NCBI RefSeq assembly: GCF_900230225.1
Contig: NZ_OCNH01000003.1
Span: 682,001 to 746,000, forward strand
From: Spirosoma fluviale
GTDB lineage: Bacteria > Bacteroidota > Bacteroidia > Cytophagales > Spirosomataceae
DNA length: 64,000 bases
Reading direction: 5' to 3'
The notes under the pieces were generated by a model, which worked only from the letters and a program-made list of their open reading frames with translations, searched no databases and was not told where the DNA came from. Shown here in pieces: positions 1-7,797 of the stretch (position 1 is its first letter; the number at the start of each line of letters is the position of its first letter). The translations under genes were made by a program, and so were the position numbers.

Positions 1-626
1 CCAGGTTGGTCAAGACTGGAAATTTGGCCATTCCCTATGCATTTTCGTATGGCGCTAACACAACTGATCCGGCTGGTGAGCAGAATTATTACCGCTGGAC
101 GGCTTATGGCTACACTAACCGCCTGTCGGTAGGTGTACCTTGTAGTCTGGGGAGCCCCAATCTTTGCAATAATCGCTGCTGGACAATGGTGTCGACTAAT
201 GTTGTAAACGTGTTCAGTGATGAAGCCATCAACGGTAACCCGCTGCGGAACCGATTTGTCCTGCAAATACCGATTTATACAATCGCGCCCCAACTGGTTG
301 ACGTGCAGCAGTACGCCATCACGCAAGCGAATTACCAGTTCTGGAAACTTTATCAGCAGCAGAACGCCCGTACGGGGAGTATTTTTGATCCCTTACCAGC
401 ACCCGTTACCGGCAACCTCGTGAATGCCAGTGACGCGACCGATTTGGCAAGGGGGTATTTTTCGGTAACGTCGGTTACCCGTCGGCGACTTCGTCAGCAG
501 GAGTACCCTGGTGTTGTTTTTTACCCGGCTTTGGTCAGTTTTATCAGTAGTCAGATAATCCCGCCCGGCGATTGCCGGGATACGTACGGTCGAAATACCC
601 CCCTTCTGGAGCCGAGTGGCTGGTAA
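1..626 (+). CDS. DUF4249 family protein, C-terminal part
   Basis: The reading frame is open from the left edge (first full codon at base 3) to a TAA at 624-626, so about 207 C-terminal residues are present and the start lies outside the window. The ending, with a G-x-LVNASD-x-TDLARGYFSVTSV stretch followed by a short Cys-containing tail, resembles the end of DUF4249 proteins. These are Bacteroidota lipoproteins usually encoded next to TonB-dependent receptors and thought to act at the outer membrane. Cysteines at about residues 46, 54 and 58 could form disulfides in an exported protein. The stop codon directly abuts the end of the convergent transglycosylase gene, with no base between. The family call is from pattern recall; function is unknown. 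Confidence 0.6.
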   Translation, partial: RLVKTGNLAIPYAFSYGANTTDPAGEQNYYRWTAYGYTNRLSVGVPCSLGSPNLCNNRCWTMVSTNVVNVFSDEAINGNPLRNRFVLQIPIYTIAPQLVDVQQYAITQANYQFWKLYQQQNARTGSIFDPLPAPVTGNLVNASDATDLARGYFSVTSVTRRRLRQQEYPGVVFYPALVSFISSQIIPPGDCRDTYGRNTPLLEPSGW

Positions 627-1889
627 TTACAGTTTCCACTGCACAACCCAGCCGGGCTTCACCACTTTAGGGCGCGGAATACCGGCCAACCCGGTTGTTG
701 GGTTCAGGGCGATGAGCGTAAGTGGAATGGTTGTTTTTGTTTGGGCCGATATGGCTTTGGTAGCCCGGAAGAAAACGTTGCCATAGCTATCAATATCATC
801 GATGATGGCGTAGAGCATATCTCCCGCTTTGAGGGTACTTTCTTCAATCTGGACCGTCTCGGTAAGCGCAAAAGACCAGCTTTGGCCAATTTTTAACTGA
901 CCTGCCTGTACCAGACGTGTCGCCACATCGCCCACAAAAACAGACGGGCTGCCGGAGGTGTTTTTAAGCAACTTATTCAACAGGCTGTCCATAACGACCA
1001 CTTCGTGCCGGATCGTTGGTGTCTGACTGCCGAGCGAAGCATCCAGGCTGGGCATCGACTCAATTGGGATGCCACTCACTACCGGTTCCTGGTCCTGAAG
1101 CCAGCCCATCCGTCGGGCCTGTTCGCGCTCCTGTTCGTAGGCATTAACCCCCGACGCCAGCATCAGGCCTACCGCGTCTATACCATAGGATGGATTGGTA
1201 AATAGCTGTTTCATGGCCAGAATCCGGTACAGGTAGTAGCCAGTTTCGGGATTCATGGTCATGGTGTAATAGTCACGGTGGCCCACTTTGGTAATCTTGC
1301 GTTGAACCATGCCCACGCCCCCGTTGTAAGCAGCCGCCACGAGCGTCCATGAGCCTAGTTTACGGTACAGAAAGTTGAGGTATTTGCAGGCGGCCTCCGT
1401 CGACTTGAGCAGGTTAGTACGTTCATCATGACCGGGAGTGATGGATAGCCCCATATCCTGCGCGGTATCGTCCATGAACTGCCAGTACCCAACTGCTCCG
1501 GCCGATGATACGGCATTCGCCTGCCAGGCGCTTTCGATCAGAGGCAAGTACTTAAAATCATTGGGAATGTTATACTGCTCAAGAATGGGCTCAATGACGG
1601 AGAAAAAAGGAGCCGAACGGGCCTTCAGTGCGTTCAGGCGACGTGCGTAGCCCGAACTACTCGCCATGGCGAAGGCTAGCTTAGCCGAAACGGTACCCTG
1701 TTCGGTTGGGACAACTTCGCCACAGAAATGCAGGCGAGCCGGTCCGGTTAGGGAGCGTTTATGAGTAGAGGAAGAAAGATTGGGCTTGTTGCTTTTTGCC
1801 GAACTCGTCTTTTTTTGCGCCCAGGTGGGGCTGTTCAGTAGTGAGCCACTTAACAGCAGTACGACAATGCGTATAGTGGATAGAGCCAA
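627..1889 (-). CDS. Secreted lytic transglycosylase (SLT family), copy 1
   Basis: A 420-residue protein with a signal peptide (residues 1-24, ending TWA-Q), an FCGE motif near residue 55 and an SLT/MltD-like catalytic domain at about 95-245. The putative catalytic Glu is E119 in PLIESAW, followed by GYWQFM and AAAYNGG. Enzymes of this type cleave peptidoglycan glycan strands to 1,6-anhydro products in the periplasm. Residues ~320-420 form a second, beta-rich region (LKAGDMLYAIIDDID) shared with copy 2 but not copy 3. The only usable start is a TTG, because an in-frame TAG lies nine codons upstream. It is the last of three tandem paralogues on this strand. The catalytic call is strong; the role of the C-terminal region is unknown. 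Confidence 0.85.
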   Translation of the reverse strand: MALSTIRIVVLLLSGSLLNSPTWAQKKTSSAKSNKPNLSSSTHKRSLTGPARLHFCGEVVPTEQGTVSAKLAFAMASSSGYARRLNALKARSAPFFSVIEPILEQYNIPNDFKYLPLIESAWQANAVSSAGAVGYWQFMDDTAQDMGLSITPGHDERTNLLKSTEAACKYLNFLYRKLGSWTLVAAAYNGGVGMVQRKITKVGHRDYYTMTMNPETGYYLYRILAMKQLFTNPSYGIDAVGLMLASGVNAYEQEREQARRMGWLQDQEPVVSGIPIESMPSLDASLGSQTPTIRHEVVVMDSLLNKLLKNTSGSPSVFVGDVATRLVQAGQLKIGQSWSFALTETVQIEESTLKAGDMLYAIIDDIDSYGNVFFRATKAISAQTKTTIPLTLIALNPTTGLAGIPRPKVVKPGWVVQWKL

Positions 1890-2001
1890 AACAAACGACC
1901 AGTTGTTGAACGTCTAAATAACGGTGTTCTACCGCCCTTTAGTTCGTGGAAGATAACAGGATGACGTACCGGCTGTTAGAAAAACGGCATAGTTTTTGGC
2001 G

Positions 2002-3252
2002 TTAAAGCGCCTTCCAGGTTAGTATCCAGCCCGATTTTAACTGGGTAAGGTCGGATAAATTAATGCCAATTCGCCCGGTAGAAGCATCTACGGCTGATAA
2101 GGCGAGCGAATAGGTTTGTTTCTCGCTGGCTGAATAGAGCCGATCGGAGCGTAGATAAACCTTATTGGTTTTTGGATCGATATCCTCAATGATGGCGTAT
2201 AAAATATCTCCTTCCTCTACTTCCTGACCGCCCGCGATGCCGTCGCGGGTGAGGTGAAAGACCCATATCTCACCTCGCTGTAAGCCAGACGGTTCGGTTA
2301 GCTTTGCCTTGATGCCGCCCCGAAAAACATCCGCTGCATTGGGGAGCGGAATATCCATCAATTGCCCTTTTACCCGATTCAGCTTATCGTCAATGGGCGT
2401 AGCCACAGCTACCTTCGTTGCTTCGTCCATGACAACCTGAGGGATCAATATTTCATCGTCATCGAACTGGTCATCTGACAACGACGGCAAAGGGCTGGTT
2501 AGGGTGGCCAGCATTTGCTCCGGAATGAGGTGCTGATAGGAGCGGCAGTTGGTGAATAACTCTTTGAAGGCCAGAATCCGATACAGGTATTTACCCGTTT
2601 CGGCGTTTAAGCGCAGGTAGTAGTAGTCCCGCTGCTGTTGTCGGCGAATGTTGTTCAAAAGAGCCCCTATCCCGTTATTGTAAGCGGCTGCCGCCAGCGT
2701 CCAGGAACCCAGTCGATTATACAGGTACCGCAAATACCGGCAGGCAGCATGAGTCGATTTAATGAGATGTTGCCGTTCGTCAACGCCCTTTTCGATCGTC
2801 AGGCCTAGTTCTCGGGCGGTGGCGGGCATAAATTGCCAATACCCAACAGCCCCTTTAGGCGACACGGCAAAACCCTGCAATGCACTTTCAACGAGCGGCA
2901 GGTATTTAAAGTCCAGGGGAATGTCGTGGGATGATAAAATGGGTTCAATAACCGGAAAGAAAACGGCTGCCCGTTTACGTATGCGTAAAAAAGCCTGATT
3001 TTGCGATGCGTTACGTGCCAGTGCTGAGACTAACCGCCGGGCGATAACTTCTTCATGTATGGGTACTGATTCCCCGCAAAAATAAACAGGAGGTAACATG
3101 GTTCGCAGTACCGGATCAAATGTTGGTGCAGCGTAGACAGAGACATCAACGGAGGCAGCAGTAGCCGGAGTGTATTTGGGCGTATAAGGCGATAAAACAC
3201 TGGCCACAACCAGTGCAGTCGCTAGCAGAAGTGGGGCTAATAAGTTTATCAA
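2002..3252 (-). CDS. Secreted lytic transglycosylase (SLT family), copy 2
   Basis: A 416-residue paralogue of the neighbouring gene. It has a hydrophobic N-terminal export signal (about 1-20), a YFCGESVP motif near 57-64, and an SLT domain with putative catalytic Glu E122 in PLVESAL, then GYWQFMPATAREL and AAAYNNG. The last ~100 residues (EGDILYAIIEDIDPKTNKVYL) match the C-terminal region of copy 1 in spacing and hydrophobic pattern. This suggests a shared accessory domain, perhaps for wall or partner binding. The start is again TTG; the next Met is residue 52, which would remove the signal peptide. It lies 112 bp downstream of nothing else on this strand but copy 3, so the three probably arose by tandem duplication and have since diverged. 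Confidence 0.85.
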   Translation of the reverse strand: MINLLAPLLLATALVVASVLSPYTPKYTPATAASVDVSVYAAPTFDPVLRTMLPPVYFCGESVPIHEEVIARRLVSALARNASQNQAFLRIRKRAAVFFPVIEPILSSHDIPLDFKYLPLVESALQGFAVSPKGAVGYWQFMPATARELGLTIEKGVDERQHLIKSTHAACRYLRYLYNRLGSWTLAAAAYNNGIGALLNNIRRQQQRDYYYLRLNAETGKYLYRILAFKELFTNCRSYQHLIPEQMLATLTSPLPSLSDDQFDDDEILIPQVVMDEATKVAVATPIDDKLNRVKGQLMDIPLPNAADVFRGGIKAKLTEPSGLQRGEIWVFHLTRDGIAGGQEVEEGDILYAIIEDIDPKTNKVYLRSDRLYSASEKQTYSLALSAVDASTGRIGINLSDLTQLKSGWILTWKAL

Positions 3253-3442
3253 CGGTCAAGTATAGTTTTAGTCGATGGCGGATTGTTAGTATAGTCGATT
3301 TGTCGTAACCTATTTACGTCGAGTATTTAACCAATTTGGTAAGTTTGGTAACAATCAATAATTATGCCAACGACACGCTTATTTGTAGAGTTTTGTTTAT
3401 TTTTTTTCGTACTGATTAGTTGGTTATTTACGGATCAGGCAT

Positions 3443-3470
3443 AAAAAAAGCCGCTTGGAAAAGCGGCTTT
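3443..3470 (-). terminator. Rho-independent terminator after transglycosylase copy 3
   Basis: A 10-bp perfect stem (AAAGCCGCTT, loop GGAA, AAGCGGCTTT). On the minus strand it is followed by a run of T residues, 23 bp beyond the stop of the copy 3 gene. This indicates that copy 3 is transcribed separately from copies 2 and 1. Confidence 0.8.
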
Positions 3471-3492
3471 CAGGTAATAGAAGTCGTGTAGA

Positions 3493-4623
3493 TTATAACC
3501 AGTCCCAGAAATGCAACGGACGAATCCCTTCGCCTTTTTTCCATTCCAGGAAGCGCGGCCGACGGAACCGAAGCACCATCAGGCCCATCATTAACTTTTT
3601 AATGGGCAAATGGCTACCCTGTTTTTCAAGGTCAGTATTTGGAATGTTTTTTGCCGTTGCTGCCTGGGCAATAAGCTGTTGTGTATCCGATGGCGCCTGC
3701 GTTAGCGCCGTATTGGGGCGCGGACCCCAGGTGTTCATAAACTCTTCATCGACCAGTTCAATTGTTGGCGCATCTTTTACCTTTTTCGGCAACGCAAGTG
3801 GCTTATGCCAGCTTGGTAAGGGCTTAACAAGCTCGGCAATCGTTGCGCCACTAACCAGCAGCGCATACTGGCGGGGGTTGGTTAATAACTCCTTAAAGGC
3901 CAGAATCCGGAACAGGTAGTGACTCGTTTCCCGATGAAGCCGGAGCCGGAAGTAATTGGACTGGCCCTGCTGCTCCATCTTATTACGGACGTGGGTGATC
4001 CCACCGTTATAAGCAGCCGCAACCAGGGTCCAGGAGCCTAACTCCCGGTAAAGCTGGTGAAGGTGCCGACAAACGGCAACCGTTGCTTTCTGTAGATTGT
4101 AGCGCTCATCAACTGTACTGTTTACGGTTAACCCCAGTTCGCGGGCGGTTCCCGGCATCAACTGCCAATAGCCCGATGCGCCTTTGTAAGACACACTGCT
4201 GTTATCGAGGGCACTTTCGGCCAGCGGCATAAACCGGAAATCGCGGGGAATCTTGTATTTCCGAAGAATAGGGTCAATGATGGGGAAGAAGGTGGATGCT
4301 CTGGTTCGCAGGTCGATCAGAAAATCCTGTTGAGCACCGTACAGGCGAAGGGTTTGGAGCCACCGGCGCGATACGCGGGGCTCATCGACCGGCACTTCTT
4401 CTCCGCAGAAATAAATTGGAAATACACGTTTTGTCGAGTCAACGACGAGTAGTTCGGGGTTATTCAGGCCACTTGATGACAGCAGCGACCGGCTCGTGTC
4501 GGCTCCTAAATTTGGGAGCGCCGGAGCCGCCATACCGATACCCGGTTTTATGGCAGCCATGAGCAGTGAAAAACTTACCTCTTTTATCAAAATTACATTA
4601 GTTGTTGTGGCACATAGAGACAC
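3493..4623 (-). CDS. Lytic transglycosylase (SLT family), copy 3, with a divergent C terminus
   Basis: A paralogue of up to 376 residues with the YFCGEEVP motif (71-78) and an SLT domain. The putative catalytic Glu is E135 in PLAESAL, with GYWQLMPGTAREL and AAAYNGG following. It lacks the ~100-residue C-terminal domain of copies 1 and 2 and ends instead in a basic Trp/Phe-rich tail. The start is uncertain: GTG at 4623 gives a plausible export signal, while TTG near 4590 or ATG at 4560 would shorten it. It has its own terminator. It should cleave peptidoglycan in the periplasm like its relatives, but with a different targeting or regulatory part. Confidence 0.8.
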   Translation of the reverse strand: MSLCATTTNVILIKEVSFSLLMAAIKPGIGMAAPALPNLGADTSRSLLSSSGLNNPELLVVDSTKRVFPIYFCGEEVPVDEPRVSRRWLQTLRLYGAQQDFLIDLRTRASTFFPIIDPILRKYKIPRDFRFMPLAESALDNSSVSYKGASGYWQLMPGTARELGLTVNSTVDERYNLQKATVAVCRHLHQLYRELGSWTLVAAAYNGGITHVRNKMEQQGQSNYFRLRLHRETSHYLFRILAFKELLTNPRQYALLVSGATIAELVKPLPSWHKPLALPKKVKDAPTIELVDEEFMNTWGPRPNTALTQAPSDTQQLIAQAATAKNIPNTDLEKQGSHLPIKKLMMGLMVLRFRRPRFLEWKKGEGIRPLHFWDWL

Positions 4624-4748
4624 GAAAACCCGTACCTAAGTAACGGGTCTGTGCTGTTTTTATATACGAACTTAGCTGGTTTTTGGGTACTTACCAAATA
4701 ATCGTCTAAGAATTATCCAAAGGCTCTGCTGAAAACAGGATTTTATTT

Positions 4749-6872
4749 CTATAAAAGCCCGGCAACCAGAGTTAATTTGCCATAATCATATCGACCTTCC
4801 AAATAGTCGAAAACGGGCTTTAAACGTCCTTCTTCCATGCCTACAGCCGCAATTGCCTTCTCTATTTCCCGCCGTTCGAAAGGGTCAATCAATGAGATTA
4901 AATCAATATCGTAGCCCGACTTTGCCAACTGCACCAAATGCCCTGCCACAGACCCCGTTGTAAGTTGCCGCTCGGCGGCAATCTCCTCTACCGTCAGGCC
5001 GTTGTTATACAGATCGAGGGTGATAAGCTGGGTCGATCCTTTGGGCTTCTGACCGGCCTCCACACGTCCGCGTACATACCCAACAATTTCCTCCAGAAAG
5101 CGCTTGCCGAAGAGTTGCTGTTTCCGTTCGCCAACCCCACTTACATTACGCAGGGCATCGGGAGTGGTAGGGCGCTGGCGGGCCATATCTTCGAGGGTGG
5201 TATCCGTGAAAATAACGTAAGCCGGTACATTCTGCTCGTCGGCGAGTTGCTTGCGAAGTACCCGAAGCCGTTCGAACAGATCGTCGCGCTGGGTTTCCGT
5301 CTTCGCCCGGCTTTTCTCAACCACCGGTTTGGGGGCATCATCCGGACGGACGAGGTCAATTTTCCGGCCTTTGTACAATACCTGATCGGCCAGGATGCCG
5401 CGCCGGAGGGCGTAATGCTGTTCGTAAGCAATCTCGATAACGCCAATGTTAATAAGCTGATGAATGTAACTTCGCCAGTCTTCGAACCGAATATCGCGGC
5501 CCGCCCCGTAGGTTTTTATCTGGTCGTACCCACCCTGCAATACTTGCTGGCTGCGGGAGCCGCGCAAAATGTCGATCAGCAGGTTCATAGGAACCCGCTC
5601 GCCCGTGCGGATAATGGCTGAGAGGGCTTTCTGCGCCAGAACGGTGCCATCGAAGGTAACGCGTGGGTCGCGGCAAACGTCGCAGTTGCCGCAGGGGTCG
5701 GGGAGTTCTTCCGAAAAGTAAGACAGCAGGATCTGTCGGCGGCAGGTGTGTGCGTCGGCGTACTGCTGCATCCGTTCCAGTTTGGCTAACTGCAAGCCGA
5801 GGTTGGCCGGGTTGTTTTCGGCCAGCATGTCTTTATAGGTCGCCACATCGGCAAAGCTGTAAAACAGGACCGTTTGCGCAGCCGCGCCATCCCGCCCCGC
5901 CCGGCCAATTTCCTGGTAAAAGCTCTCGATGTTCTTGGGCATGTTGTAGTGAATGACCCACCGCACGTTCGATTTGTCGATTCCCATCCCGAAGGCAATA
6001 GTGGCGCACATAATCCGAACATCGTCGCGCAGGAACGCTTCCTGCGTTTTGGAGCGATCTTCCGGGTCCATTTTAGCGTGGTAAAAAGCCGCGCTGAACC
6101 CTTTCTCCTGCAATTTGGCCGCCAACGATTCGGTCGACTTTCGACTCAGGCAGTAGATGATGCCCGAGGTATCGGGTTTCTGCTGAAGCAGCCGGATAAT
6201 TTGCTGGATGCGGTTCTGGCCGGGCAGGACCTGCAAGCTCAGGTTTTTCCGGTTAAACGAGTCCACGAAAATAGCCGGGTCGTTCATGCCGAGCCGGGTA
6301 GCAATGTCCTGCCGGGTGAGTTTATCGGCCGTTGCCGTTAGGGCAATGGTTGGCACCGTTGGAAACTGCTCTTTCAGAACGTGCAGTTGGGTGTATTCCG
6401 GCCTGAAGTCGTGCCCCCATGAGGAAATGCAGTGCGCTTCATCAATGGCAAACAGCGAGAGATTGACTAAGCTCAGAAACTGAAAAAATGATTCGGTGAG
6501 CAACTTCTCCGGCGAAACGTACAGGAGCTTGAGTTTGCCGCTGATGCAGTCGGTTTCGATCCCCCGTTGTTCTTTGCTGGTTTGGGTACTGTTATAAAAG
6601 GCCGCCTGGATACCGTTCATGTGCAGCGCACCCACCTGATCTTTCATCAGGGCAATCAGGGGCGAAACCACCACCGTCAGACCCGGCAGCATCAGGGCCG
6701 GAATCTGGAAACAGACTGATTTTCCACCACCCGTTGGCATCAGCACCACCGTATCGCGACCGCTCAGAATAGACTGAATGATGGCTTCCTGCATGGGCCG
6801 GAAGCGGTCGTAACCATAATAGCGTTTGAGGTAATCGGTGGGTTGCTGGGTGTTTGATGTCGGAACGATCAT
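4749..6872 (-). CDS. recQ: ATP-dependent DNA helicase RecQ
   Basis: A 707-residue RecQ helicase that unwinds DNA 3' to 5' during recombination and replication-fork repair. Visible in order: the DYLKRYYGYDRFRPMQ aromatic N-terminal motif, Walker A MPTGGGKS, DEAH box (IDEAHCISSWGHDFRPEY), helicase C motif GMGIDKSNVRWV and QEIGRAGRDG. Next is the RecQ zinc-binding site (CRRQILLSYF...CGNCDVC), then a winged helix, an HRDC domain and a C-terminal helix-turn-helix (TTGSVAGHLVQL). ATG at 6870-6872 is preferred over a start 12 codons upstream because the family begins just before the aromatic motif. All motifs are intact. Confidence 0.95.
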   Translation of the reverse strand: MIVPTSNTQQPTDYLKRYYGYDRFRPMQEAIIQSILSGRDTVVLMPTGGGKSVCFQIPALMLPGLTVVVSPLIALMKDQVGALHMNGIQAAFYNSTQTSKEQRGIETDCISGKLKLLYVSPEKLLTESFFQFLSLVNLSLFAIDEAHCISSWGHDFRPEYTQLHVLKEQFPTVPTIALTATADKLTRQDIATRLGMNDPAIFVDSFNRKNLSLQVLPGQNRIQQIIRLLQQKPDTSGIIYCLSRKSTESLAAKLQEKGFSAAFYHAKMDPEDRSKTQEAFLRDDVRIMCATIAFGMGIDKSNVRWVIHYNMPKNIESFYQEIGRAGRDGAAAQTVLFYSFADVATYKDMLAENNPANLGLQLAKLERMQQYADAHTCRRQILLSYFSEELPDPCGNCDVCRDPRVTFDGTVLAQKALSAIIRTGERVPMNLLIDILRGSRSQQVLQGGYDQIKTYGAGRDIRFEDWRSYIHQLINIGVIEIAYEQHYALRRGILADQVLYKGRKIDLVRPDDAPKPVVEKSRAKTETQRDDLFERLRVLRKQLADEQNVPAYVIFTDTTLEDMARQRPTTPDALRNVSGVGERKQQLFGKRFLEEIVGYVRGRVEAGQKPKGSTQLITLDLYNNGLTVEEIAAERQLTTGSVAGHLVQLAKSGYDIDLISLIDPFERREIEKAIAAVGMEEGRLKPVFDYLEGRYDYGKLTLVAGLL

Positions 6873-7081
6873 TGATTTAATAGCGGACGATGACAGGTAA
6901 ACCCACATCTAAAACTGACTACAGAAAAGTCTATCCTTTCTGGTGAATGGTTTACTAGCTGCTATGTCAAATTTAAGAAAAATTTAAGTCGTTTTTGCAG
7001 ATAGATATGTGATTTTATGCGCCTTCCTCCGTCTAACCAGCGCTAAAGATGTATTCATTTATAAACTCTAATGCAATCACA

Positions 7082-7666
7082 ATGAAAACTAAACTGATAA
7101 CGCTGTGTCTGTCTTTAAGTATGCTTGTTGCGGTGAATGGTTTCGCGCAGGATAGTAAACCCGCAAAAACCAAGGCCAAAAAAGAAGTGAGTGGAGCCGA
7201 TGCGTCGGCGAAAGCTGCGGCTAAAGCAGAAAAGAAAGCCGCCAAAGAGGCTGCCAAAGACGATCAGAAAGCGGCTAAGGAGACGGCCAAGGAAGCTAAA
7301 AAGGGAGCAAAGGCAGACGCCAGCACTGCCGATGCTGCAAAGCAGACCGCTGTAAACGACCGGATGGCAGCAGCTCGGGCGGCTAAAGCGGCTAAGAAAG
7401 CAGCGGCCGAAGCACCAGTCGCTACAGCTGCACCTGATAAAGTCGCTAAAAAGGCCGATAACTCGGGCCTGAAAGACGACAAGATGAGTAAGTCGGCAAA
7501 AGCAGCAACCGTAAAGGAAGAGAAAGCGACTCCGGCGGATTATAAAGCCCCGGTCGACCCGTCGCAGAAAGGCCCGAACGGAGAGAAAGTGATGACTGGC
7601 CCGCGGGGTGGCAAATATTACATCAACAAGAACGGAAACAAGACGTACCTGAGCAGCTTGAAATGA
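7082..7666 (+). CDS. Secreted Ala/Lys-rich protein with a C-terminal GPRGGKYY motif
   Basis: A 194-residue protein whose signal peptide ends FAQ-D. A long region (about 25-150) is built almost only of Ala, Lys, Asp and Glu (AAKAEKKAAKEAAKD), likely an extended helix or coiled coil. The last ~30 residues hold TGPRGGKYYINKNGNKTYL, a small module that recurs at the ends of secreted Bacteroidota proteins and resembles the short PBCV-type basic adaptor motif. The function is unknown. ATG at 7082 is chosen because the signal peptide begins there. A strong terminator follows 21 bp after the stop. The low-complexity core has many direct codon repeats and could vary in length among strains. Confidence 0.7.
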   Translation: MKTKLITLCLSLSMLVAVNGFAQDSKPAKTKAKKEVSGADASAKAAAKAEKKAAKEAAKDDQKAAKETAKEAKKGAKADASTADAAKQTAVNDRMAAARAAKAAKKAAAEAPVATAAPDKVAKKADNSGLKDDKMSKSAKAATVKEEKATPADYKAPVDPSQKGPNGEKVMTGPRGGKYYINKNGNKTYLSSLK

Positions 7667-7687
7667 TAGGGTTTTGGTAAGCAGTAC

Positions 7688-7727
7688 AAAGGAGGGGCCA
7701 GGTTGCAAACAACCTGGCCCCTCCTTT
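7688..7727 (+). terminator. Strong hairpin terminator after the Ala/Lys-rich gene
   Basis: An 18-bp perfect stem (7688-7705 with 7710-7727) around a CAAA loop. The stem ends in AAA/TTT so it can act on either strand. It separates this gene from the acylase gene downstream. Confidence 0.8.
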
Positions 7728-7797
7728 GCTTGTATTGTAAAATGCCCTTTAGGCTTTGCGAATGGCAATTGTTGGTTATCTTACCCATAAATTAATC

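Noticed and set aside
4938..5621. 227-codon frame opposite recQ
   Set aside because: RecQ motifs run through the full length on the minus strand; the plus-strand frame is a shadow.
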